Of a DNA stretch of 64,000 nt, positions 43,478 through 52,646 are shown in pieces. The notes beneath the pieces were generated by a model. That model had not been told where the DNA came from. It did not search any database and saw only the letters and a program-made list of their open reading frames with translations. A program made the position numbers and the translations under genes. Positions within the stretch are counted from its first letter, which is position 1; each line of letters opens with the position of its first letter. The stretch comes from Gemmatimonadota bacterium (GTDB taxonomy: Bacteria > Gemmatimonadota > Gemmatimonadetes > Longimicrobiales > Gaopeijiaceae), in the NCBI GenBank assembly GCA_028874985.1, contig JAPPGI010000218.1, positions 1-64,000 of the forward strand, given 5' to 3'.

Positions 43478-44017
43478 GTGACCGTCTTCGGGAACTGCCG
43501 GGACCGTTTCGAGCGGGCCGAAACGTATTGCCGCCGATTGGGGACGGCGTTCCTGGCCGCAGGCGGGATAGCGCTCGCCGTGCTGTTGGGAGTGACCGTA
43601 GCCGAGGTCTTCCGGCGCTATGCGATGAACGACTCGCTGCTCTGGATCGAGGATATCTCCACGATGTCGCTCACCGTGGTGGTGGCGGCTGCGATCGCCT
43701 ACGGCGGGGGCGCGGGCTCTCACGTCTCCGTAAACCTGATCGCGCGCTTCCTGGGCCGGCCCGTGACCAGAATCACGGACGCGGTCGCGCGACTCCTGGG
43801 CGTGGGAGTGACCGCGGTGGCTGCCTACGCCCTGTTCGCACACGGCAGTTGCGGCCTTCCCTGCGGTGCCGTAACCGGCAGCGTGTCGATCCCCCACAGG
43901 CCGTTCTACTACGCGCTGGGCGCGTCTCTGGCCACCTACGGTCTGTTGCTCGCGACCCAGCTCCTCCTGGGGTTGGCGGCTTGGCACACCGAGGATCCCA
44001 ACGAACCGGCCGAATGA
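43478..44017 (+). CDS. TRAP transporter small permease (DctQ family)
   Basis: This 179-residue protein has four hydrophobic helices. The first is LGTAFLAAGGIALAVLLGVT, followed by VAEVFRRYAMNDSLLWIED, a family-typical motif with the conserved aromatic and acidic positions. It forms the complex with DctM. The GTG start at 43478 lies 85 bases after the binding-protein gene. The stop overlaps the DctM start (ATGA). A pair of cysteines (SCGLPC) in the loop before the last helix is unusual for the family. Confidence 0.88.
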   Translation: MTVFGNCRDRFERAETYCRRLGTAFLAAGGIALAVLLGVTVAEVFRRYAMNDSLLWIEDISTMSLTVVVAAAIAYGGGAGSHVSVNLIARFLGRPVTRITDAVARLLGVGVTAVAAYALFAHGSCGLPCGAVTGSVSIPHRPFYYALGASLATYGLLLATQLLLGLAAWHTEDPNEPAE

Positions 44018-45321
44018 TGGACGGAACGGGCATCGCCCTGCTGGGTTTCCTCGCTCTCCTCGTTCTGCTTCTGATCCGCATGCCCGTGGGGCTGGCGATG
44101 CTGATCGTCGGTGCGGCGGGAATCGCCCTGATCCGCCCCGGCGCCGCGGTGCCGGTCCTGGCGGGGGAGATCTTCGCGGTGGCCTCGCGATATCCCCTCA
44201 CCATCCTGCCGCTGTTCATGCTGATGGGCAACCTGGCCGTGGTCTCCCGGATGAGCCAGGACCTGTACCGCGCCGCTCACAGCTGGCTCGGGCGTGTTCG
44301 CGGCAGCCTCGCGTCCGCGTCCATCGTCGCGTGTGCCGGATTCTCGGCTCTTTCGGGCTCGTCGCTGGCCGCCGCGCTGACCATGGGCCGGGTGTCGCTG
44401 CCCGAGATGCGGCGCTACGAATACGATGACTCGCTGGCGACTGGTGCGATCGCCGCCGGTGGAACACTCGGCATACTGATCCCGCCGTCGGCGGGCCTCG
44501 TGATCTACGGGATCATCACCGAAGAGAGCATCGGGCGCCTGTTCATGGCCGGGGTGATTCCCGGGATTCTGCTCACCCTTCTGTTCGTGCTCGCCGTTTC
44601 GATCGTCGTGAGACGCGATCCGGACAAGGCGCCGCACGCCGAGGAGCCCGCGGCGTGGCGGGATCGGCTCCGGGCGACCGCAGGAGCCGTGTGGATCGTG
44701 GGGATCGTCATCGTGACCATCGGCGGGATCTACGCCGGCGTATTCTCCGCCATCGAGGCGGCGGGAGTGGGAGCGCTGCTGACGCTGATCGCCGCCTGCG
44801 CGCGGCGCGCGCTGAACCGGGAGACCCTGATCGAGGTGGTCGGTGCCACCCTGAAGGCCAGCGGCACCGCCTTCCTGGTGCTGTTCGGGGCATTCGTCTT
44901 CAAGGTCTTCCTCGGATTGACCGGCGTGGCGTTCGTCGCCTCCCAGTGGGTCGGCGAACAGGGGTTCTCGGGTGCTCAGGTAGTCATGCTGGTACTGGTC
45001 ATGTTCATCGTGCTTGGCACCTTTCTCGACGGATTCGCGATGCTGGTGCTGACCGTACCTCTCGTTCAGCCGATTCTCGAGTCCCTGGGCGTCGACATGA
45101 TCTGGTTCGGCGTGATGGTCGTCATCACGCTGGAGATGGGCCTGATCTCGCCCCCGGTCGGGCTGAACATCTTCGTCGTGAAGGGAGTCGCTCCCGACGT
45201 GCCGGTCCGCACGATGTTCCGGGGCATCATACCCTTCTGGCTTGCCCTGCTCGCGGCGCTGATACTGATCGCCTTGTCGCCGGGCCTCGCCACATTCCTG
45301 CCCAACGCCATGTACGGATGA
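44014..45321 (+). CDS. TRAP transporter large permease (DctM family)
   Basis: This 435-residue protein is the ion-coupled transport channel of the TRAP system, with about 12 helices. Family motifs include IRMPVGLAMLIVGAAGIALI, the conserved GGTLGILIPPSAGLVIYGII around residue 150, and LGTFLDGFAMLVLTVPLVQP and GLISPPVGLNIFVVKGVA near the end. The ATG at 44014 overlaps the DctQ stop and is followed at once by a second ATG. With DctP and DctQ it forms a complete three-gene TRAP operon. Nothing in the window names the solute. Confidence 0.92.
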   Translation: MMDGTGIALLGFLALLVLLLIRMPVGLAMLIVGAAGIALIRPGAAVPVLAGEIFAVASRYPLTILPLFMLMGNLAVVSRMSQDLYRAAHSWLGRVRGSLASASIVACAGFSALSGSSLAAALTMGRVSLPEMRRYEYDDSLATGAIAAGGTLGILIPPSAGLVIYGIITEESIGRLFMAGVIPGILLTLLFVLAVSIVVRRDPDKAPHAEEPAAWRDRLRATAGAVWIVGIVIVTIGGIYAGVFSAIEAAGVGALLTLIAACARRALNRETLIEVVGATLKASGTAFLVLFGAFVFKVFLGLTGVAFVASQWVGEQGFSGAQVVMLVLVMFIVLGTFLDGFAMLVLTVPLVQPILESLGVDMIWFGVMVVITLEMGLISPPVGLNIFVVKGVAPDVPVRTMFRGIIPFWLALLAALILIALSPGLATFLPNAMYG

Positions 45322-45406
45322 GCGAACAGTCCGCCAAAACGGCCGGCGGGCGCCCGCCCGGTGCGGATCACAGATTCCGTTCGCCGTCCCCGGCTGTCCC
45401 GGTCCT

Positions 45407-46259
45407 TCATCGTCTCGCCCGCAGGTTCCGCAAGCCGAAGAAGTCCTTCTCCAGGCCCACGTCGAACTCCAGCTCGAGGTAGATCACGACCGTTCGCTCC
45501 TCCCCCTCCGCGGGCTGGATGACCGTGCGGGCCGGCACCATGCGGCCGCCCATCATGGCGAAGTCCGAAAAGGTGATGGTGCGCGAGAGGGTCCCGTCCT
45601 CGTCGTAGTAGTGCGCCCAGAGGGGCATGCGGTCCCGCTTGCGGATCTGCTGTTCGATCCGGCCCCAGATCACCGGCGCCTCGGGCCTGGGCGTCATCGT
45701 GAACTCCCACACCTCCTCGCCGTCTCGGTCGCCCTCGAAGGATATGACGATGGTCGTAGTCCTCGATCAGACGGCTCTCCTTGACCAGGTCGTCGTTGGT
45801 GAAGTGGGAGCCCATCCACGAGCCGAGCATCATCGAGGGCGGGATCCTGATGGTGCGGTCGGCGCGGGGCAGGTAGTTCCAGACCTCGTTATCGACCTTG
45901 AGGGTCGCGGTGCCGGCCTCGCGCGGCGGACTCTCGACGCGGATCAGCGAGTACTCCGTGCCGAGCGACCAGACGCTCATCTCGAGCGAGCGCGACCAGT
46001 TCTCGGTGTCGATCTCCATGCGCATGCGGCCCGTGCTCGACTCGCCCCGCATGAGGCGGTCCACCTCGTCGATGATCTCGAGGACGCGGGGGTCGGTCTG
46101 GGCGGTGGCGGGGGCGGGGGCGAGGGCCGTTGCGGTGAATGCCAGCATTGACAGCGCATGCGTTGCCATCACCGATGCTTTCGACCGGCCCGCTTCCCTT
46201 CCCGGCGAGGCGTGCTCGCGTGAATCGTGGGCTTGTGAACCGTGGGTGATCGTCGTCAT
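45407..46259 (-). pseudogene. Frameshifted outer membrane lipoprotein-sorting-like protein
   Basis: The 5' part (46259 down to about 45752) encodes a signal peptide (FTATALAPAPATAQ) and the N-terminal domain of the outer-membrane lipoprotein-sorting-like family, with VLEIIDEVDRLMRGESSTGR and LKVDNEVWNYLPRADRTIRI. After LIEDYD the frame is lost. The rest (VWEFTMTPRPEAPVIWGRIE, then LWAHYYDEDGTLSRTITFSD and YLELEFDVGLEKDFFGLRNL) continues in the +1 frame to 45407. One extra base near 45750-45753 explains the break, and no homopolymer is present there. If real, the gene is inactive; if an assembly error, the intact protein would be about 283 residues. Confidence 0.8.
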
Positions 46260-46417
46260 TTCCCGCCTTTCGGATTCGCCGGCGGCCGCAGGACTGGCCA
46301 CCGCGGCCCCGGAACACTATCGTTGCCGCGCGCGGGGGTCCAGTTCTCCGGTCTCCGGTCCGCGGATCCCGCAAACCGTTGTCGGAACCTGTCATCGCCC
46401 GCCTTAGGAGGACACGC

Positions 46418-46978
46418 TTGATCCCGCTCACCGCCCTGTGGCTTCCCATCCTGCTCTCCGGCATGGTCGTCTTCGCCGTGAGCGCGATGATCTGGATGGT
46501 CATGCCGCACCACAAGCAGGACTTCGCCGCGGCCGACGACGAAGACGCGCTCATGGACGCGGTCCGCTCCACCGTCCCCGGGCCCGGCATGTACACCTTT
46601 CCCAGGGCCCCGGACGGCGAGACGTCCGGCGAGGCCTACCGGGAAAGGCTGGCCGCCGGTCCGGTGGGGATCCTGCGCGTGCGAGACCCCGAAACCGTGA
46701 TCGACATGAGGCCGGCGATGGCCAAGTCGGTCCTTCTCCACCTCGTCATCGCGGTCTTCGTGGCCTGGCTGGCGTCGAGTACGCTGGAGGTGGGCGCGTC
46801 GCATGCGTCCGTCTTCCAGGTCGCGGGCACGGCCGCCTTCATGGCCCACGGGTTCATCGGCTTCCAGGAGAGCATCTGGTTCGGTCTCCCGGGCAGGGTC
46901 GCCTTCAAGCACGCTCTCGACGGGCTCGTCTACGCCCTGCTCACGGCCGGCATCTTCGGATGGCTGTGGCCCGCATGA
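46418..46978 (+). CDS. Conserved membrane protein, unknown function
   Basis: This 186-residue protein has one N-terminal helix (TALWLPILLSGMVVFAVSAM), a soluble segment of about 65 residues that starts MVMPHHKQDF, and three C-terminal helices ending in LLTAGIFGWLWPA. The order MPHHKxDF, then a linker, then FGLPGR and IFGWLWP is a conserved hypothetical pattern that I recognise from other bacteria, without an assigned role. The TTG at 46418 has AGGAGG six bases upstream and is preferred over the longer frame from 46379. It diverges from the frameshifted gene across 158 bases. Confidence 0.78.
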   Translation: MIPLTALWLPILLSGMVVFAVSAMIWMVMPHHKQDFAAADDEDALMDAVRSTVPGPGMYTFPRAPDGETSGEAYRERLAAGPVGILRVRDPETVIDMRPAMAKSVLLHLVIAVFVAWLASSTLEVGASHASVFQVAGTAAFMAHGFIGFQESIWFGLPGRVAFKHALDGLVYALLTAGIFGWLWPA

Positions 46979-47136
46979 GCTCCCCGGTACCCCCCACGCG
47001 ACATACGGCTTGGCGCACGGCTCCGTCGCCGTATCGGGACTACAACGGGACTGGACGCCGCAATAGGGGGATGCGTGCCTCGGCTGGCGCGGCGCAAGCG
47101 CGTGGTGAACCTTTGAACGACCGTGGCTCGTGCGGA

Positions 47137-47165
47137 ATCCCGGTTGGTTCCCGGAGGGCCGGGAT
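47137..47165 (+). other. Hairpin upstream of the 20-residue peptide gene
   Basis: ATCCCGG (47137-47143) pairs with CCGGGAT (47159-47165) around a 15-base loop, 30 bases before the peptide start. It could end transcription from the membrane-protein gene or structure the leader. There is no U-tract. Confidence 0.35.
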
Positions 47166-47195
47166 CCCCCGCGCGGTCCGCAGAGGAGGAGACCG

Positions 47196-47258
47196 ATGGC
47201 ACAGATTCTGAAGCGCCTGGTGCGCTGGGTGCTGGAGTGGTTGTTGAAGAAGATCTGA
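47196..47258 (+). CDS. 20-residue amphipathic cationic peptide
   Basis: This tiny frame encodes 20 residues, beginning MAQILKRLVR and ending EWLLKKI. It has a very strong ribosome binding site (GAGGAGGA at 47183-47190, five bases before the ATG). It ends 13 bases before the next gene, in a space with its own AAGGAGAG box. Lys and Arg (five) and one Glu fall on one face of an alpha helix, with Ile, Leu, Val and two Trp on the other. Such peptides can be membrane-active, toxin-like or simply coupling leaders. No family is recognised and nothing here chooses between these. It has no signal peptide and no adjacent antisense RNA gene that I can see. Confidence 0.5.
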   Translation: MAQILKRLVRWVLEWLLKKI

Positions 47259-47271
47259 AGGAGAGAATCCA

Positions 47272-48525
47272 ATGGGCCCGACATCCCGCCCTCGACACTC
47301 GACCGCGGTGCGCCCCGGAAACCTGCCGGGACGCTCGGCGATCCCGGCGATCGTCGCTTTCATTGCCGCGTGCGACAACCCGCAGCCGCCGACCGCCTGC
47401 AACACCATCGCGCAACAGACGCTGCACGTGGGCCAGACCGCGACGGTGGATCCCTGCTTCGAAGACCCCAACATGGACGAGCTCGCCCTCACGGTGGAGT
47501 CGTCCGACCGCGGGGTCGCCACGGCCGATCTCCGGGGCGGCGGGGTCTCTCTGCGGGGCGTGTCTCCCGGCACCACCAAGGTGACGGTTACGGCGACGGA
47601 TCCGGACGAGATGACGGGCACCATGAGTTTCGACGTGGTGGTGCCCAACCGGCCGCCTAGCGGCAAGGGGAAGATGCCGCCGGCACGGCTCATTCCCCGG
47701 GGTACGGCGCGATGGGACCTTGCGCAGTACTTCGAAGAGCCCGACGGCGAGGTGCTGTTCTACTCGGCCGCGTCGTCGAATGACGCGGTCGCGTCGCCGA
47801 CCGTCACTGACTTCGCCCTGGGCGTGTTCGCACGGGCCGAGGGAACTGCGACGATCACCGTAACCGCCACCGATCCCGGCGGCCTGACGGCCACGCAGGA
47901 GGTCGGGGTGACTGTGGTCGAGCCCGTCCGGCTGTTGCGGGACGATTTCGCGTCGAAGGAGAGCCTGGACGACTGGCTCTTCACCGACGCAAACAGGGAG
48001 GTGCGCGACGGAAAGCTGCGGATGACGACCAGCAAGGCGGACGCGCTGGCCCTGGCCAGGACGCCATTGTCGGCAACGGAGTGGGAGATCACGGCATCGA
48101 TGGGCAACGGGACGGGAGACAGCTGGGCTCAGATCCTGATGTTCACCACGGACAGCCGGTACACGGCCTACGCCTTCCAGCTCGGCGCGGACACGACCGG
48201 CACCTTCGACGACCTCACGGGGAACTCCGAAACGAACTACCGCCTGCTGGTGTGGGACGCGAACGCCGGGTGGTGGACGGCCCCTCCGGACGCATACGGC
48301 ACGTCGGACGCCGTCAAGAACGTGAACGAGCTGATGCAGGTGACCTTTTCGGCACAGCGTGGACATTTCTCGGCGAAGGTGGACGACGAGGAGCTGTTTC
48401 GGATCCCGCACGCGCCCTACCCGGACGAGGTCGCCATCCTCGGCCTCGCGGTATGGGGACTGCGGGGGACGACCGGAAAGTTGGGTATCTTCGACTGGGT
48501 GGAGGTCTTCGGCCTCGACCCGTAG
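47272..48525 (+). CDS. Ig-like repeat lipoprotein with concanavalin-like C-terminus
   Basis: This 417-residue surface protein has a lipobox-like IAAC near residue 34. Two beta-sandwich domains follow: the first is BIG2-like (VESSDRGVATADLRGGGVSL, GTTKVTVTATDPDEMTG) and the second is cadherin-like (FYSAASSNDAVASPTVTDF, TATITVTATDPGGLTATQEV). The last 180 residues (LLRDDFASKESLDDWLFTD through KLGIFDWVEVFGLDP) form a jelly-roll resembling laminin-G or concanavalin domains that bind glycans. A binding role at the cell surface is inferred. The ATG follows AAGGAGAG. The 20-residue peptide gene is directly upstream and could be in the same message. Confidence 0.78.
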   Translation: MGPTSRPRHSTAVRPGNLPGRSAIPAIVAFIAACDNPQPPTACNTIAQQTLHVGQTATVDPCFEDPNMDELALTVESSDRGVATADLRGGGVSLRGVSPGTTKVTVTATDPDEMTGTMSFDVVVPNRPPSGKGKMPPARLIPRGTARWDLAQYFEEPDGEVLFYSAASSNDAVASPTVTDFALGVFARAEGTATITVTATDPGGLTATQEVGVTVVEPVRLLRDDFASKESLDDWLFTDANREVRDGKLRMTTSKADALALARTPLSATEWEITASMGNGTGDSWAQILMFTTDSRYTAYAFQLGADTTGTFDDLTGNSETNYRLLVWDANAGWWTAPPDAYGTSDAVKNVNELMQVTFSAQRGHFSAKVDDEELFRIPHAPYPDEVAILGLAVWGLRGTTGKLGIFDWVEVFGLDP

Positions 48526-48535
48526 CGGTCGTTGG

Positions 48536-48597
48536 ACGGACCCGCCCGGGCACCGGGAGTGGCGAGGCGGGGTTTCCCCACGGGTCCACGGGCTAGT
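48536..48597. repeat. Degenerate short copy of the dispersed repeat
   Basis: Between the convergent Ig-like and permease genes the plus strand reads ccgggcaccgggagtggcga followed by ggcggggtttccccacggg and tccacgggct. This matches the outer ends of the repeat (gcgagcaccgagagcggcga and gtccacgggctg) with the middle missing. Confidence 0.5.
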
Positions 48598-50317
48598 GCG
48601 CCCAGCCCAACCCTTCCCTCAACTCGCCCACGAAGCGGCGCGGTCCCCGCCGCACGACCGAGCCCAGGAACAGACCGCCAAGCAGGACCAGGCTGACCAG
48701 CTGAAGCAGGCCCGGCGGGTCTTCGGTGAGCGCCTCGAGAGACGGCACCGGGAGTGTGCCGAACGCGGTGTTGACCGCGATGCCCGCCACAACCGCGAGC
48801 GTCACCATCACCGCGGCGAAGGCGACGGCCGCCCGCCGCCCGTGCAGGCTGCTGATCAGCCCCAGCGTGGAGATGTTGGTGGCCGGTCCGGTAATGAGAA
48901 AGGCTATGCCCGCCCCCGGTGAGAGTCCGGTGGCAAGGAACGCGGCAACCAGGGGCGTGGCCGAGGCGGCGCACACGTAGGTGGGGAAGCCCAGCAGCGC
49001 GAAGAGGAAGACATCCGCAACCGGGGGAAGGCCTCCCAGCCAGCCGCTCTCCAGGAAGGGGGTCACGAGGGCGGCGACGCCCAGCCCCAGTACGATCCAG
49101 GGGGCCGTGTGGTCGACCACCTCCCCGGTCCCGGTGCGCAGGGCGGCGACCAGACGTTCACGGGTGCTCGGCGTTTCTCCGGGCGGGCGGCTCCCCTCGT
49201 CGGCGCGTTCCGCCTTTTTGAGGCGTCCCCCCACCCACCACCCCACCAGGAGCGCCACGAGAGCGGCCGTGACGAGGCGCAGCACCGTGACCCGGGGCCC
49301 CAGCAGCGGGATCGACAGAAGCACCGCGTCGAGGCCCAGTTCCGGGGTGGCCACGAGGAACGCCATCGCGGCGGCAGGCGGGGCGCCCCGCCGAATCAGG
49401 CTGCGGTACAGGGGCACGACCCCGCACGAGCAGATGGGGAAGGGGAGACCGATCGCCATGCCGCGCGCGGCCTGGGACGCCCCGCCGCCCTGTTCCATCC
49501 ACCGCACGGAACGCTGCGGCAGGAACGCACTGAGGAGCCCCGCGCAGACGTAGGCGAGCAACAGGGCGGGCGCGCTCTCGGCGGTGAGCACGTGGAGCCT
49601 CGACATGAACCCGGCCGGCCCGCTTCCGCCGGTTTCCACACCGACGACGAACACGGCCAGGAGCAGCGCCAGCGCGAGGACCGCTCCCCAGCCTTCCCAG
49701 CGTCGGTCGGCCGGGCTCGAGGCGGTTCCGTGCTGATGCACCACAACATGCACGAGCGACCCCGCGACGGCGGCCTGGTACAGCGTCAGGGCCCCGGAGT
49801 CGGACGCCGTCCCCTCCAGCACTCCACCGAACAGATACCCGCCCATTGTGCCGAGCATGAGGGCCGCCAGTGCACCGATTCCGGCGCGCGTGTCCATCTC
49901 CCTGGTCACCAGCCACCAGACCGCGACACCCACCGGGAGCCGGTGCAGCACCACGGCCAGGGGGAACGACGGGTCCGCATCGGGTGGAAGGGTGGCCAGC
50001 GCCGCTCCGTCCAGCGCGGCGTGAACGACGAATCCGGAGAGACCGGCCAGCAGGGCCAGGCGGTGGGTTGGCCGGGTGGCCCGCTGCGAGGTTCGCTCGG
50101 CTGCGACGGGGACAAGGAACCCGGCCACGAGGGCCAGCACCACGGCCCATTCCCCCTCCCCGACCGCCGCGGGAACGAACGCCAGGAAGACCAGCCCCGG
50201 GATCGCGGTCCTGGACAGGCCGTCGAGCAGCGAGGCGAGGCCGCGCCGATTGCCGGCACCCGCGTGGAGAAGCGGTCCGCCGGCGAGGGCCGCGAGGGCG
50301 GCGATCAGGTAGAGCAT
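48593..50317 (-). CDS. ZIP-like domain fused to a DUF318/SO_0444-type permease (metal efflux candidate)
   Basis: This 574-residue inner-membrane protein is a fusion. Residues about 1-240 look like a ZIP-type metal transporter, with HRLALLAGLSGFVVHAALDG and VVLHRLPVGVAVWW. Residues about 250-574 form a permease of the DUF318/ArsP-like group with PICSCGVVPLYRSLIRRGAP, LVATPELGLDAVLLSIPLL and a second Cys motif FPTYVCAASATPLVAAF. The SO_0444 family has been linked to copper/zinc efflux. The two Cys motifs fit a soft-metal path. No metal regulator is adjacent. The start is the ATG at 50317. Which metal it moves is inference. Confidence 0.82.
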   Translation of the reverse strand: MLYLIAALAALAGGPLLHAGAGNRRGLASLLDGLSRTAIPGLVFLAFVPAAVGEGEWAVVLALVAGFLVPVAAERTSQRATRPTHRLALLAGLSGFVVHAALDGAALATLPPDADPSFPLAVVLHRLPVGVAVWWLVTREMDTRAGIGALAALMLGTMGGYLFGGVLEGTASDSGALTLYQAAVAGSLVHVVVHQHGTASSPADRRWEGWGAVLALALLLAVFVVGVETGGSGPAGFMSRLHVLTAESAPALLLAYVCAGLLSAFLPQRSVRWMEQGGGASQAARGMAIGLPFPICSCGVVPLYRSLIRRGAPPAAAMAFLVATPELGLDAVLLSIPLLGPRVTVLRLVTAALVALLVGWWVGGRLKKAERADEGSRPPGETPSTRERLVAALRTGTGEVVDHTAPWIVLGLGVAALVTPFLESGWLGGLPPVADVFLFALLGFPTYVCAASATPLVAAFLATGLSPGAGIAFLITGPATNISTLGLISSLHGRRAAVAFAAVMVTLAVVAGIAVNTAFGTLPVPSLEALTEDPPGLLQLVSLVLLGGLFLGSVVRRGPRRFVGELREGLGWAH

Positions 50318-50511
50318 TCCGGGAACTCAGTGCGTGAATGTGGTCGGGACCGCATGATCGCCTCCCGGGGCCGGTTTGGGAAGCGAACCCGAAGACCGGG
50401 ATACCCATTGGTTCGACAAACTGCTAGCTTACGTGTCGTAACCTCGCGCGTCATCGGAACTGGCGCGGACGGCATCCATCAGCAAACACACTTGGAAGGA
50501 GCAAACCCAGG

Positions 50512-50745
50512 ATGTCTACGACCTCTGATCGTCTCGTGTCCATGATCAAGGAGCATCTGGATCTCGATCGTCAACCGGATCTGAACAGGAGATTCGAGGA
50601 TGCCGGCATCAATTCCCTGGTCTGCGTCGAGTTCGTCAGACTCGTCGAGGCCGAGTTCGGGCTCAGTTTCACGCCTGAAGAATGCACCCGGATGGGTTCC
50701 TTGCAGAGCTTTTGCGATCTGATCGATTCGCGGCTGGCCAACTGA
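50512..50745 (+). CDS. Free-standing acyl carrier protein (paralogue 1)
   Basis: This 77-residue four-helix carrier has the phosphopantetheine site in EDAGINSLVCVEFVRLVE, with the Ser near residue 35. It would carry acyl or ketide intermediates as thioesters in the cytosol. It shares layout and much sequence with the ACP at 62325-62555, showing a duplication that now flanks the polyketide gene on opposite strands. GGAAGGAG lies upstream of the ATG. Its gene points toward the 3' end of the PKS locus (convergent). Partnering with the PKS is inference from position. Confidence 0.85.
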   Translation: MSTTSDRLVSMIKEHLDLDRQPDLNRRFEDAGINSLVCVEFVRLVEAEFGLSFTPEECTRMGSLQSFCDLIDSRLAN

Positions 50746-50784
50746 CAGGTTCATCTCCCCGGTTCCCGGTCACGAGCCGGGTCG

Positions 50785-50799
50785 GGCTTGGCCCAAGCC
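50785..50799. terminator. Hairpin between convergent ACP and PKS ends
   Basis: GGCTTG (50785-50790) pairs with CAAGCC (50794-50799) over a three-base loop. A CCCGG/CCGGG stem precedes it. It could stop transcription from both sides, but there is no U-tract. Confidence 0.35.
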
Positions 50800-50813
50800 G
50801 GGGTCCACGCTGT

Positions 50814-52646
50814 TCACCTGTCCGGTTCGATCCAGTGCCGTCGGCGCTCGAACGGGTATCCGGGGAGTGATATCCGGCTGCGCTTCTCGCCCGCGAACAG
50901 GCCGGCGAACGAGACCGGAAGGCCGGCTTCGTAGGCCAGCGCCACGGACTCGGCGAACTCCGCGTCGTGCCTGGCCGGCGTCTCCGGCCAGCCGTCAAGC
51001 CGGACCGGACCTGTAGTCCCACCCGCAGTGATCTCCAGCACCCGCTGTACGTTCAGCTCCGCCAGCCGGGCTTTCAAACGCCCGTCCCGCGGCCGGGCAC
51101 GAATCTGCCTCAGCCACCACGCCGGATCGGGAACCTCGTCGGATCCCATGGCTTGACCATCACCCGGGTTGACGAGGGTCAACGAGGGCACGCACGTCTC
51201 GATGCCGGCGACCGCGGCTTCCAGCTCGCCGAATGGGTCCTCGTGGCCCGTGGTCGCGCCGCCACTTCCGGGTACGGCCGCCGCCATCCGGGTCCTGGGC
51301 CGGGCCATCAATGTTCCCCGTGCGGCGGCGATACGCAGTCCGTCGTCCAGGCTGAAGACTCCTGCGGCCCAGGCCGCCGCCAGCTCTCCGACGCCGTCAC
51401 CGACCGCCGTCCCGGGGCGAATGCCCACGCTCTTCCAGAGTGCGGTCAGCGCGCACTGGATGCAGAACAGTGCGGGATGCGCCCACTCCGGGTCCCGCAG
51501 CCGTCCACCTGCGCGCTCCCGCCCGAACATCACGCCCAGCAGCGACGCTCCTTCGCGCTCCTCCCGGATCACGGCGTCGCAACGGTCCAGAACGGCTCGC
51601 ACCACCGGCTCGGAATCGTACAGCTCCCGCCCCATGCCGGTCCGTTCGCCGCCTTCGCCGGTGTAGAGGAAGGCGACCCCGGGTGAGGTAGCGGGACCTC
51701 GATCGTAGGAATCCGAGCCGTCGGCCCCCGCCCCGGCGACGGCGCCCAGGGCGGCGCGCAGGGATTCCAGGTCGCGGAACACGATCCCGGCCCGGTGAGC
51801 GAAATGGCTCCTCCCGACCCCCGCGGTCCAGGCCATGTCGGCCAGGTGGGGCTCGGTGGCCGCACCGTTCCCGCCGCCGCCGATCCGCTCCAGCCACGCG
51901 AGGTACCGTTCCGCCAGCTCGCCAAGAGCCTGCCGCGACTTGCCGGAGAGCGGCAGCACGCGGGCCTCGCGCGGATCGAACGCACCCGAGGAGTCGCCAA
52001 GCGCTCCCGCCCCCTCCGGCAGGCGGACCTCGACGGCGCGGGCCGCACCCGCGGGCCGGATGCCGTCGACTGCCGGCACGCCTTCGACGACCACATGCGC
52101 ATTGGCCCCCGAAAGGCCGAACGAGCTCACCGCGGCACATGGAGGACGATCGGGATGAGCCGGCCACGCAGTGGCCTCTCCGGTGACCCGGACGCGGATC
52201 CGGCCCCAGTCGACGTGCGGGTTGGGGTTGCGGTAGTGCAGCTGCCTCGGAATGCGGCCTTCGTTCATGGCCAGGACGGCCTTGATGAGGCCGGCGAGGC
52301 CGGACGCCGACTCCAGGTGGCCGATGTTGGTCTTCACGGAGCCGATGAGCAGCGGTCTCTCCGGATCCCGTCCGCGGCCGTAGACGGCCGCCGCGGCCCG
52401 AACCTCGATCGGGTCCCCCAGATCCGACCCGACGCTGTTGGCCTCCAGGTAGTCGACCTCCGCCGGCGAAACCCCCGCCCGCGACAGCGCCTCCTCGATC
52501 ACCCGCTCCTGCGCCGGTCCGTTCGGAACCGTCAGCGCGGCGGCCGACCCGTTGTGGTTGACCGCGGTACCCCTGACGACTCCCCAGATGCGGTCGCCGT
52601 CGGCCCGCGCGTCGTCCAGGCGCCTGAGGACCACGACACCGCAGCC
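50814..52646 (-). pseudogene. Continuation of the PKS frame after an in-frame stop: second-half KS and decayed AT
   Basis: After the TAG at 52647-52649 the frame stays open for 611 codons. It resumes exactly where a KS should (GCGVVVLRRLDD). The KS second half has EANSVGSDLGDPIEV instead of EAHGTGT, so the first catalytic His is lost, while KTNIGHLESASG keeps the second. The AT domain reads VGDGVGELAAAWAAG where GHSVGE is expected, losing the catalytic Ser. The small subdomain with the second AT catalytic His is missing between MAAAVPG and LEAAVAG. It ends with the usual post-AT motif ISLPGYPFERRRHWIE. A GTG at 52634 could restart translation, but a half KS would not fold alone. Confidence 0.8.

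Noticed and set aside
50814-52634. An independent gene starting at the GTG at 52634
   Set aside because: It would start inside the KS fold, immediately after the GCG of a conserved motif, and in the same frame as the PKS. An interrupted PKS explains it better.
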